Shown here piece by piece: positions 6,858-14,700 of a stretch of DNA of 32,116 bases (the first letter of the stretch is position 1; each line of letters opens with the position of its first letter). Origin of the DNA: G039029935 sp039029935 (lineage in GTDB: Bacteria; Chloroflexota; Anaerolineae; Caldilineales; Caldilineaceae). Both the position numbers and the translations under genes were made by a program. Below the pieces are notes generated by a model. The model was given only the letters and a program-made list of their open reading frames with translations, had not been told where the DNA came from and ran no database searches. The stretch is taken from contig JBCCFC010000006.1 in the NCBI GenBank assembly GCA_039029935.1, positions 1 through 32,116 of the forward strand, in the 5' to 3' direction.

Positions 6858-7550
6858 TTACGTTAATTGTATAAATCGTTCTTGGAAACGTGCCACATGG
6901 TCACGCATGATGGTTGCAGCTTGATCGCCATCCTGATTACGGATGGCTTCTAGCATCATTTTATGTTCTTGGACCGACTCAGCCAGCCCGCTTACTTGAT
7001 CAATCGACAGATTCCACAAGCGTTGCACATGGTTGTAGAGCCACTCTAGGGACTCCAATAAAAATTCATTTTGTGATGCCTCGCCAATCAACATATGCAT
7101 CTCATGGTCAACTTCGATCAGTTGGCGGTTGTACTGCTGTGTGCCCCCCTCTTCCAGCAAGGTGATGGATTTGTCCACAAGGGTGTGTAGGTCTGCAATC
7201 TGGGTTTGGGTCGCACGCTCTGCGGCAAGACGGGCGGATAGCGACTCCAGTTCAAGACGGATTTCAAAAATTTTTTGTAAATCAGCCAAGTTTAAATCAG
7301 CGACAATTGTCCCACGACGGGGATAGATTACCACCAAGTTTTCATGAGAGAGACGACGGATGGCCTGACGCACGGGTGTTAATCCCAGTTCTAATTCCTC
7401 AACCAATTTGGCCTCGTCAATGGGTGACGCGGGTGGCAATTCTAGCGAAATAATCATGTCTTTGATTCTACGGTAGGCGGCTCCGCTTAACGACTCGGTT
7501 TCCACACGGCGACGTGATGAAGCTGCCAGCATGGAGGTGGGTAAGCGCAT
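6858..7550 (-). CDS. GntR family regulator, FadR/FCD subfamily
   Basis: A 230-residue transcription factor. The N-terminal winged helix (about 20-85) has LVEELELGLTPVRQAIRRLSHENLVVIYPRRG, the typical GntR recognition region. The C-terminal all-helical FCD ligand domain (about 90-225) keeps the usual metal-binding set D148, H152, H196 and H218. ATG 7550 follows AAGGAG. FCD regulators usually sense organic acids or related metabolites and repress nearby catabolic genes. Its likely targets are the methyltransferase downstream and the divergent hydratase operon. An 8-bp inverted repeat at 7603-7622, about 50 bp upstream of its start, is a candidate operator and would allow autoregulation. The ligand is unknown. 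Confidence 0.92.
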   Translation of the reverse strand: MRLPTSMLAASSRRRVETESLSGAAYRRIKDMIISLELPPASPIDEAKLVEELELGLTPVRQAIRRLSHENLVVIYPRRGTIVADLNLADLQKIFEIRLELESLSARLAAERATQTQIADLHTLVDKSITLLEEGGTQQYNRQLIEVDHEMHMLIGEASQNEFLLESLEWLYNHVQRLWNLSIDQVSGLAESVQEHKMMLEAIRNQDGDQAATIMRDHVARFQERFIQLT

Positions 7551-7602
7551 AGATGTTTCTCCTTAGTTTGGTCCTGATACATTGCTCAAACACGGATGAA
7601 AT

Positions 7603-7622
7603 AATACTGAAATATCAGTATT
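7603..7622. promoter_or_regulatory. candidate GntR operator palindrome
   Basis: AATACTGA-AATA-TCAGTATT is a perfect 8-bp inverted repeat with a 4-bp spacer, lying in the divergent gap between the GntR gene and the enoyl-CoA hydratase gene. Symmetric AT-rich sites of this size upstream of their own gene are common for FCD regulators. The assignment is by position and symmetry only. Confidence 0.4.
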
Positions 7623-7685
7623 ACAGAAGCGGTATTCTAACGTGAATCAAGATTTTGTGTCAAATTAAAGTGGGAGAAGAATTTT

Positions 7686-7842
7686 ACCGCAGAGAACGCA
7701 GAGTTCGCGGAGGAGAAGGGGAGAGCACAGGGTAGGGTACATAGGTTTTGGGCATGGTTCATTATTAGGGTATCATTTTTGAATAAAGTGATTTTCAGAA
7801 ATGAATATGCTGATTGCTCGTAGCGGCTTGATATATCAAGCC
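7686..7842. repeat. intergenic repeat fragments: ACCGCAGAG copy and 18-bp palindrome
   Basis: The 345-bp divergent gap at 7551-7895 holds, besides the candidate operator, an ACCGCAGAGAACGCAGAG copy (7686-7703, continuing to 7717) and a perfect 18-bp palindrome GGCTTGATATATCAAGCC (7825-7842) flanked by GTAG and CTAC. The lead-in ATTGCTCGTAG at 7813-7823 recurs at 26456-26466. I saw no further gene and no clear -35/-10 pair in this gap, although the hydratase promoter must lie here. Confidence 0.55.
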
Positions 7843-7895
7843 TGTACTACTGCAGAAGTCCGACATTAATCAAGTGAAACCATAAGGAGAAACCA

Positions 7896-8672
7896 ATGAG
7901 TTATGAAACAATTTTAACCAGCACAGCCAACGACACGGTTGGCATTGTCCAACTAAACCGTCCCAAGGCCATGAATGCGCTCAATGCAACGCTGATGTCT
8001 GAACTGTGTGATGCATTGGATGCTTTTGATGCGGACAGCAATATTGGATGTATCATCGTTACAGGCAACGAGCGCGCATTTGCGGCGGGGGCGGATATCA
8101 AACATATGGCAACGGCAACTGTTGCCAGTATGATCACTGGTTCCTTGATCGGCTACTGGGATCGGGTCAAAGCGATCAGCAAGCCTGTGGTTGCGGCGGT
8201 ATCGGGGTATGCGTTGGGCGGTGGATGTGAGCTTGCCATGCTCTGTGACATGATTGTTGCCAGCGAAAGTGCGCAGTTTGGACAGCCAGAGATCAACATT
8301 GGTGTCATCCCTGGCGCAGGTGGGACGCAGCGTATGACGCGAGCAGTGGGCAAGGCGTTGGCGATGGAAATTTGTCTCAATGGGCGTTTTCTCTCGGCAG
8401 ATGAGGCCCTGCATCATGGGTTGATCAACCATGTCTATCCGGTTGAACGTTACATGGATGAGGCCATCCTGTTTGCAACGGGTATTGCAGCACGTGCGCC
8501 GCTTGGGCTACGTCTGGGAAAGCAGGCGGTGAATGCAGCCTTTGAGACCACGTTGACACAGGGTGTGGAACATGAGCGTATCCTGTTCTACAGCCTCTTC
8601 TCGACAGAGGACCAAAAAGAGGGTATGGATGCATTTGTCAACAAGCGCAAGGCGAACTGGAAAGGACAGTAG
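7896..8672 (+). CDS. enoyl-CoA hydratase/isomerase family protein
   Basis: A 258-residue crotonase-superfamily enzyme, the normal length for a stand-alone hydratase. The oxyanion-hole segments are AFAAGADIKHM (61-71) and ALGGGCELAMLCD (106-118). Both catalytic glutamates expected of a true hydratase are present: E112 in GGGCE and E132 in GQPEINIGVIPGAGGTQR. It should add water to trans-2-enoyl-CoA in the cytoplasm, as in beta-oxidation or breakdown of branched or aromatic acids. ATG 7896 follows AAGGAGAAACC. The stop codon is 2 bp before the start of the SnoaL-like gene, so they form an operon, divergent from the GntR gene. No acyl-CoA dehydrogenase or thiolase accompanies it here. Confidence 0.93.
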   Translation: MSYETILTSTANDTVGIVQLNRPKAMNALNATLMSELCDALDAFDADSNIGCIIVTGNERAFAAGADIKHMATATVASMITGSLIGYWDRVKAISKPVVAAVSGYALGGGCELAMLCDMIVASESAQFGQPEINIGVIPGAGGTQRMTRAVGKALAMEICLNGRFLSADEALHHGLINHVYPVERYMDEAILFATGIAARAPLGLRLGKQAVNAAFETTLTQGVEHERILFYSLFSTEDQKEGMDAFVNKRKANWKGQ

Positions 8673-8674
8673 CG

Positions 8675-9052
8675 ATGTCAATAAAGATGTCAAGCTCGAT
8701 GATCCATGAGAATGTATTGGCCTATTATCGGTTCTTGGATGCGCAGCAGATTGATGAACTGTTGGCACTCTATGCCGAAAACATTGTTTATAATCGTTGT
8801 GGCACGATGATTGAAGGGATGCCTGCGCTGAGTGAGTTCTTTCACAATCAGCGTGGTATCCAAGGCATCCATCGCGTCAAGGACATCATCACGGTTGAGC
8901 GGCGTGTAATCGTGCGTGGTTGGTTTGAAGGCCAGACGGCCAGTCGTGCGCCAGTAGAACTGCATTTTGCGGAATTCTATGACTTTGATGATGATGACAA
9001 GATTTGTGTGCGTGAGTCGTATTTGGCGACAGGATTTGAGTTGACGAAATAA
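8675..9052 (+). CDS. SnoaL/NTF2-like fold protein
   Basis: A 125-residue protein with the pattern of the NTF2-like superfamily: a helical start (NVLAYYRFLDAQQIDELLALYAENIVYNRCG), a short helix with MPALSEFFHNQRG, then alternating strands ending HFAEFYDFDDDDKICVRESYLA. Members are small-molecule isomerases, dehydratases or accessory subunits, and no catalytic residue can be assigned. It begins 2 bp after the hydratase gene, which suggests a linked role on the same or a related substrate. ATG 8675 is used; ATG 8687 and 8699 are in-frame alternatives. Confidence 0.8.
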   Translation: MSIKMSSSMIHENVLAYYRFLDAQQIDELLALYAENIVYNRCGTMIEGMPALSEFFHNQRGIQGIHRVKDIITVERRVIVRGWFEGQTASRAPVELHFAEFYDFDDDDKICVRESYLATGFELTK

Positions 9053-9061
9053 GCTGGGGCA

Positions 9062-9146
9062 TATACTACAGCGGATTTAGGGTGGGAACGGATTTTTGCA
9101 CATACTGAGACAAAAATCAATTCCCACTCTAAGTCTCTTTAGTATA
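9062..9146. repeat. MITE-like imperfect inverted repeat (about 85 bp)
   Basis: The left arm 9062-9098 (TATACTACAGCGGATTTAG, GGTGGGAA, GATTTTTG) pairs with the right arm 9111-9146 through about 36 bp with a few mismatches and one bulge around a 12-nt loop. Both ends read TATACT from outside. It sits 10 bp after the SnoaL-like gene and may also end transcription. The size and symmetric ends fit a miniature inverted-repeat element, though no target-site duplication was established. Confidence 0.6.
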
Positions 9147-9238
9147 CTCTTTTGAAAAATATGACATGGTTCATTTCGAGTAAAAAAGACCTTTACAAAT
9201 AAAAAGAGGACTAAAGGAAATGAAGACATGCAGAAAAG

Positions 9239-9258
9239 CTGACTCAAAAAAGAGTCAG
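9239..9258. terminator. small hairpin CTGACTC-AAAAAA-GAGTCAG
   Basis: A perfect 7-bp stem with a 6-A loop, 35 bp beyond the end of the transposase remnant. It could be a weak terminator for that remnant, or the edge of the old mobile element. No T-tract is visible on either side. Confidence 0.35.
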
Positions 9259-9292
9259 GTTAAACGAGAGAAAGGGAGAGAATTAAAAAAGA

Positions 9293-9580
9293 TTAAGCGG
9301 GAGGATAGCCGAGCAGAGTCAACCAATCAGGCGAGGGAGTAGAAATCCCAGCAATCTGAAAAGGGCTCTGCCCTTGTCGTTTGCCACGCTGGAAGACTGT
9401 CATATTGTGCCAGAGGGTAAAAAGAACGAGGTAGCGTTGGAGAGCGAGGTCGCAGGGGAAAGAGCGGCGAGTGAGAAGAAATTGTTTGAGGAAACCGTTG
9501 ATGTTCTTGATGAGACTGCTAGAACGGCAGGCAGCATCAAGAATGGAGAATAAGCGTTTTTGAAAGGATGCAAGGTCGGG
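9293..9580 (-). pseudogene. 3' remnant of a DDE-type transposase gene
   Basis: On the minus strand, 95 codons run open to a stop at 9293-9295 without any start. The translation carries FQKRLFSILDAACRSSSLIK, then NINGFLKQFLLTRR, LVLFTLWHNMTVFQRGKRQG and a DWLTLLGYPPA tail. The order 'S-x-NINxxLKxFL ... LFxLWHNMxxFxRGKRxGxSPxxxAG' is the C-terminal signature I associate with DDE-type transposases of large insertion sequences (the glutamate-bearing helix and the basic tail). The 5' part is missing: upstream the reading passes directly into a different gene fragment. It is a broken mobile-element relic. The IS family was not determined. Confidence 0.6.
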
Positions 9581-9581
9581 G

Positions 9582-9648
9582 GTTCCGTTTTTGGGACCGC
9601 ATAGTTTCGTCTCTCATCCACGGGGCCATATGATGTAAATCTACGCAT
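9582..9648 (-). pseudogene. 5' stub of an AAA-like ATPase gene
   Basis: The minus strand from ATG 9648, with GGAGG immediately upstream at good spacing, encodes MRRFTSYGPVDERRNYAVP followed by K-T-E. This matches the beginning of the AAA-like ATPase family whose members start 'RxFxTxGPVxPExHYxVPRTEL'. After about 22 codons the similarity stops and the sequence passes into the transposase remnant in another frame. The gene therefore kept its RBS and first codons but lost its ATPase domain, most likely by insertion and later deletion. A frame of 84 codons reads through the junction from ATG 9654, but its later part is an out-of-frame reading of the transposase. In the 9655-9843 gap I see only a TGGTA-GTA-TACCA palindrome (9682-9694) and a TTCACGTGAA palindrome (9821-9830). 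Confidence 0.5.
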
Positions 9649-9843
9649 TTGCATACCTCCAATTCGACAAGCATGATTGTGTGGTAGTATACCATAAGCA
9701 CAGGATGATACTCATTGCATTATTCATCCATACAGCCTTTCAGCGAATTTCAATGTATGCGACAGTCATGTTAAAATGACATTGAACAAAGAAAATTATT
9801 GTGAACAATCGTTATGTTGGTTCACGTGAAAGGGAATATACAG

Positions 9844-10419
9844 ATGAATCAAACCACAATCAATCAAACTATACTAAAACCAACCACACCAAACCCAACC
9901 ACAATCAGCCAAAACGGTCATACACCGAAGATTGACCCATCATCAGGCGTCCTGGATGAGTTGTACCAAATTGCTCATACACAGGATAACCGCGCCTATC
10001 GACGCCTCGTCGACCAAGTTGACTGGGATATGGCATCCGCAGAGGAACTTGACAAAGGCATTGGCGTTATGCTCGGTTTTGCGGATACACGCCGCTCTAA
10101 GGTACTGGCAGAGATGGGGCTGGAGAAATATCCAGACTATGAAGTCTTTACACGCATTCAACCCATATTCAATCCGCGTCCTGCACATGTTGCCAAACCA
10201 CGAGGGAAAACACCGAAATCGCGCGATTTCCTCAAAAATTCGATGGAGTGGATTATTGATAATGGGGATAACTACGAAGTTGGGCATTGGTTGGCTGTTA
10301 ATAATGGTGTATTGGTAGCTGATTCGCCAAGCCGACATGAACTTGGCAAAATTCTTAAAGCAATGCGCGCAGAGAACAATCCACTGACAGACCATGTATT
10401 GGTCCATCAAATCATTTAG
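9844..10419 (+). CDS. hypothetical protein with DUF5678-like C-terminus
   Basis: A 191-residue protein with three parts: a Thr/Asn/Pro-rich start (1-30) that is probably disordered, a helical middle (about 35-130), and a C-terminal segment GHWLAVNNGVLVADSPSRHE followed by a helix and a short strand. That last segment resembles DUF5678 domains ('GxWVAxxxGxVVAxxxxxxEL'). Those often sit beside retropepsin-like protease genes, as here. The frame opens at ATG 9814, but AAAGGGA at 9829-9835 fits ATG 9844 much better. It has no signal peptide and no double-glycine leader, so it is not an obvious exporter cargo. Function is unknown. It lies 12 bp upstream of the protease gene. Confidence 0.72.
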   Translation: MNQTTINQTILKPTTPNPTTISQNGHTPKIDPSSGVLDELYQIAHTQDNRAYRRLVDQVDWDMASAEELDKGIGVMLGFADTRRSKVLAEMGLEKYPDYEVFTRIQPIFNPRPAHVAKPRGKTPKSRDFLKNSMEWIIDNGDNYEVGHWLAVNNGVLVADSPSRHELGKILKAMRAENNPLTDHVLVHQII

Positions 10420-10431
10420 GGAATCGAAACC

Positions 10432-10884
10432 ATGTTTAATCCATTAGCCTCGGATTTATTTCTACAAGGTGTCACCACATACCATGATCACTATCGTAAT
10501 GACTCGTTGACACGTGTCGTTTTAGAAGTATATATAGCTGATAGTTCAGAGGAACTATCGGTTATTGTTGATACAGGTGCGCCTTGGTGTATTATCAATC
10601 CATTGGAAATTAAAGAGATAGCAAGCCAAGTCACCCGTTTATATCGCCCAGCACCACTATCCATACGTGGCATGATTTATCCCGGTTGGCTTTATCGGGT
10701 CCCAATCATGATTCCTGCGATGGAAGGCGAACCCCTCATTGTAGATGCAACTGTTTTTGTACCAGATTTGCGCCTCGATGAGATATGGCCGCATCCCAAC
10801 TTTATCGGTTTGGAAGGTTTTTTGAATCGAATTTACTTTGCCATTGACCCCACCCAAAACTTATTCTACTTTGGTGCAACCTAA
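10432..10884 (+). CDS. retropepsin-like aspartic protease
   Basis: A 150-residue single-domain aspartyl protease-like protein. The flap-preceding active-site motif is VIVDTGAPWCIINP (D-T-G-A), and the C-terminal part has FIGLEGFLNRIYFAIDP, matching the 'hhGxxhLxxhxhxID' end of retropepsin-like folds. Such proteins dimerise to build the active site. Bacterial members are poorly characterised. There is no membrane segment. The start at 10432 has a modest GGGAAT upstream. It lies between the DUF5678-like gene and the membrane-fusion-like gene, in the same orientation, probably in one operon. A role in processing a neighbour or exported peptide is conceivable but not shown. Confidence 0.78.
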   Translation: MFNPLASDLFLQGVTTYHDHYRNDSLTRVVLEVYIADSSEELSVIVDTGAPWCIINPLEIKEIASQVTRLYRPAPLSIRGMIYPGWLYRVPIMIPAMEGEPLIVDATVFVPDLRLDEIWPHPNFIGLEGFLNRIYFAIDPTQNLFYFGAT

Positions 10885-10900
10885 GCGAAAGGCTATTCAA

Positions 10901-11503
10901 TTGGCAACACCATTTTCACGCACACTACGCGCTCGTCAAGCGGACCACTTCCACGCCTCGTTTTGGGGACTGATGATTGGCATCGCCCTGCTGCTGATCT
11001 GGCTAACGTGGTTCTTCTTGGCGCGCATCACGCTCTATGAACACAGCATCCAAGCCACCATCCAAACTGATTCGTTGGTCCTCTCCACCATGTCTGCCTC
11101 CGATCAGGACAACGTGCATGAACGCATGATTGTCGCCACCTTTGCCAACTCTGCACGGGGACGGGTTCAACGTGGGCAAGCCGCACTCTTTCGTATTCAA
11201 CAGACTGCTAAACCATCAAGCACATCATCAAGATCATCATCCTTCACCCTCCCAGCCTTGGTCGTTGAGGTCGATGAAGACCCCAATACAGAAAGCCAGA
11301 GCGAACCATTGCAGGTAACGCTGTTCTTGCCGATGGACCCACAAGTACCGCTTCATTTGCCCGATGGTCAGAAGGGGACGGTCGATATCGAAGTCGAGAC
11401 GCTTTCGCCAGCAGCCTTGGTGGTGCGGGCAACGGGACAGTTATTGGATAGCCCTGATTTGGCCGTGAGTCCACAAAACAGCCGTTTGTTTGAACAACGG
11501 TAA
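10901..11503 (+). CDS. short HlyD-like membrane fusion protein of a peptide exporter
   Basis: About 200 residues: a basic N-terminus with FSRTLRARQADHFHASFW, one membrane segment (GLMIGIALLLIWLTWFFL, about 22-39), and a beta-rich exterior part including ARGRVQRGQAALFRI and PDGQKGTVDIEVETLSPAAL. This is the architecture of HlyD/NHLM secretion adaptors, but the long coiled-coil hairpin that reaches an outer-membrane channel is absent. The start is uncertain. The frame is open from ATG 10838, overlapping the protease gene. TTG 10901 has GAAAGG at good spacing and gives the expected N-terminus; GTG 10874 is a third option. It should act with the downstream ABC transporters at the cytoplasmic membrane. 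Confidence 0.72.
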   Translation: MATPFSRTLRARQADHFHASFWGLMIGIALLLIWLTWFFLARITLYEHSIQATIQTDSLVLSTMSASDQDNVHERMIVATFANSARGRVQRGQAALFRIQQTAKPSSTSSRSSSFTLPALVVEVDEDPNTESQSEPLQVTLFLPMDPQVPLHLPDGQKGTVDIEVETLSPAALVVRATGQLLDSPDLAVSPQNSRLFEQR

Positions 11504-11534
11504 ACGGGCAAGGTAAATAGGTCGGTCGGTCATT

Positions 11535-11680
11535 AGGTCAGTATTCGGTGCATCGGTACCATAGGAATGGCAGTTAAATAACTTACCCATTTGGATCAGA
11601 CCCGCACGGGGCGTGCTGACTGAACGTGTGTAAGTTAAATAATCGCTATTCCATAGTACTGTTCTACCTAATACTGACCT
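11535..11680. repeat. large nested palindromic element (about 146 bp)
   Basis: The outer arms begin AGGTCAGTATTCGGT at 11535 and end in the complementary ACCTAATACTGACCT-like stretch near 11680. Inside, CATAGGAATGGCAGTTAAAT with AACTTAC (to 11586) pairs imperfectly with GTAAGTTAAATAATCG (from 11630) and the CTATTCCATAG that follows. At the centre is GCACGGGGCGTGC. Together with the tandem array that follows, it fills the gap between the adaptor and exporter genes. The outer units belong to the family also found at 6744-6854 and 22309-22347. Confidence 0.7.
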
Positions 11681-11724
11681 ACCTAATACTGACCTACCTA
11701 ATACTGACCTACCTAATACTGACC
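11665..11724. repeat. 15-bp tandem repeat, four units
   Basis: Four exact head-to-tail copies of TACCTAATACTGACC, followed by a degraded TACTGAATACCAAC copy. The unit is the reverse complement of the GGTCAGTATTAGGTA form of the family seen at 6744-6854. The array ends about 65 bp before the exporter start codon. Confidence 0.92.
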
Positions 11725-11789
11725 TACTGAATACCAACATACTGCTTAAGTTTGCACGAATGGATAGTGTAGACAGATCAGGAGGCGAC

Positions 11790-14700
11790 ATGCAATTTCG
11801 CTCATATCCAGTTGTCAAGGAATGGCTGCAAGAAACGTTAGACACCATGCGGGGACGTTTACCTCAGCCCATTGAGGACGCACCAGAACAAAATATACCC
11901 GATGACGACTACGCAACTGGACAACTGCTTTATGTGCCAGAGGTTGTCCAAACATCGAACATGGACTGTGGTCCAGCAACGCTCAAGGCTGTGTTGGAGG
12001 GCTTTGGTGTATCGGCGCATTATGGTCGGCTGCGCGAGGCTTGTCAGACGGATGTAGATGGCACGTCGATTGACACACTGGAAGATGTCGCCAACCTGTT
12101 GGGGCTGGAGGCAGAGCAGATTATGTTGCCCCTCGACCACCTGCTCAACCCCGAAGCAGACGCCCTGCCTGCCATCGTCATCATACGCCAACCCAATGGG
12201 TTGACCCATTTTGTGGTTGTCTGGCGTACCCACGAAAACGTTGTCCAGATCATGGACCCCAGCACCGGGCGACGCTGGCCCACTGTTGATCAGTTTCTCA
12301 ACGAAGTGTATATCCATGAACAGCCTGTCCCCGCAGAATTATGGCGAGAATGGGCGGGGACGGAGGCATTCTGTGCGCCGTTACGCGCACGCATGGCCGC
12401 GATGGACCTGAACCACACACAGTGCCATCAACTGCTCCAGCTTGGTCTGGCAGACCCATCGTGGCATGGCATGGCGCATCTCGACGCAGCAATACGTATG
12501 GTGCAGGCTTTGGTGGATGCGGGAGGAATCGACGCCGGGCGAGAGGCGTTTCTGCTGGTTGAGGCGTTGTTTGCCCGTGCCGCCAATCAACCTGATGAGT
12601 CCACCGAAGATGCGCCAACTCAGTTCAATTCTGTATTCAGTTTTAGCACCGCAATTCCTGCAAACTACTATTCTGTTTTTCCCCACGCGCAGGTTGATGA
12701 TGCAGGGAATGAAGAGGAAGAAACCGTCATTATGCAGGGGGCGGTGTTGCTGTCGATTGATGGGTATGAGTCACCGTTGGTCAGTCATATGGATGACCAG
12801 AAACCAGATGAACAGAAACCAGATGACCAGAAACCAGATGACCAGAATACAGATGACCAGAACACAGATGACCAGATTGAAGACGAGAACGAGGATTTCG
12901 ATGCCCCGGATGAGGAAGCATCGCAACTATCACCCGAATTGATTGCTTCGCTGGAAGAACCACCAAGCAACTTGGCACGTGAGTTATGGAATTTATTAAA
13001 GCGAGATGGTCTCTTAACACCGATGATTCTAGTGGCATCAGTGGGGCTGGCAACTTTGGCGGTGACAGTGGAAGCACTGTTATTGCGCGGCTTGCTTGAA
13101 ATTGGTACAAGTCTTGGCACAGTCGGCGAACGGCTCTCGGCGGCGGGCTTGCTCATTCTCTTCACAGGCATTCTGTTGATGCTCGAATTTCCCATCAGTG
13201 CAACGCTGCTACGCATGGGGCGACGGTTGGAGATTGATCTCCGTGCTGCCTTTTTACGTAAGTTACCACGCCTCAGCGACCGCTACTTTCACAGTCGTCT
13301 GACCTCGGACATGGTTGAACGCGCCCATGCCATGCGTGCCATCCGCACATTGCCCATCATCGGCATCAACTTTATACGCCTTGTCTTCCAACTTGTCTTT
13401 ACCACCATCGGCGTTATGTGGTTACACAATGACATTGGCAGCATCTTTATTGCTATATTGGCCGTCACCTTTGCTGTCGGCTTTACACTGGTGACGCAGC
13501 CCGTATTGGTTGAGCAGGACTTACGGCTACGCACTCATACTGGCGCACTGAGCCGCTTCTATCTTGATGCCTTGCTGGGATTAATCCCAATTCGTACACA
13601 TGGTGCAGAACAGGCTGTGCGCCGAGAGCATGAAGGGCTGTTGGTCGAGTGGGTCAATGCCGGGTTGCGCTTTGGCCGCACCGATACGCTGTTACACGGC
13701 ATTGAGGCATTATCAGGTATCATCTTTGCCATCCTCATCCTCTTTAGCTACATCAGCGGTGGGGGCGAGGCCAGTGGTGTATTGCTGCTCTTTTATTGGA
13801 CACTCAGCTTACCCGTCCTTGGTCAGCACATGGCGGACATGGCGCAGCAGTATCCGCTACAACGGAATTTGCTCTTGCGATTGATGGAGCCATTGAGCGC
13901 ACCAGAGGAAGAGGGTGAGGGTGATGAGATTGGCATCCAGTCTATTTTTGGAGACGAGCATCACTCCAGCTTACAGCCCGATACTCAGGGTGAGATGATG
14001 CAAGTGAATGCAGGTTTGCAGTCTGAAGCTCAGGCAGGGATGCCAAAGCAACAAAAGGATGCTGGCATTTACATTGCCATGAATGATGTCACGGTTGTGG
14101 CTGGTGGACACACCATATTGGAAGAGGTATCGTTAGAGATTCAGCCTGGTGAACATGTCGCTATTGTTGGTCCATCGGGTGCAGGGAAATCAACATTGGC
14201 TGGGCTGTTACTAGGCTGGCATCGACCTGCACTGGGTGACATCTTGGTGGATGATACAGTATTGGATGGCGCACAAATTCCGGCGTTACGTCGCGAGATT
14301 GCATGGGTTGACCCGTCGGTGCAGTTGTGGAATCGAACGCTGATTGAAAATTTGCATTATGGTGCCGAAAACGGTGAAGCCCCTGTCAGCTTTGCCCTTG
14401 AGCAGGCTGACCTCTTTGGCGTGGTTGAGAAACTACCGCAACGATTGCAGACCAAATTGGGTGAAGGCGGTGGTCTCGTTTCGGGTGGTGAAGGGCAACG
14501 TGTGCGGTTGGGTCGAGCGGTGTTACGTCCTGATGTGCGGCTGGCGATTTTGGATGAGCCGTTTCGTGGGCTGGACCGGATACAGCGACAGACCTTGTTG
14601 GCGCGAATGCGCACTTATTGGGATAATCGCACCCTGATTTTTATCTCGCACGATGTGGCTGACACACAGGATTTTGACCGTGTGATTGTGATGGAATCGG

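Noticed and set aside
9821..9830. TTCACGTGAA as an operator of the DUF5678-like gene
   Set aside because: A 10-bp palindrome overlapping the RBS region can arise by chance, and no regulator or second site supports it.
11760..11789. Upstream start for the C39 exporter
   Set aside because: ATG 11760 has no ribosome binding site, while AGGAGG precedes ATG 11790 at ideal spacing.
11441..11848. Minus-strand ORF across 11665-11724
   Set aside because: It reads the 15-bp repeat as VLGRS units and overlaps two well-supported plus-strand genes.
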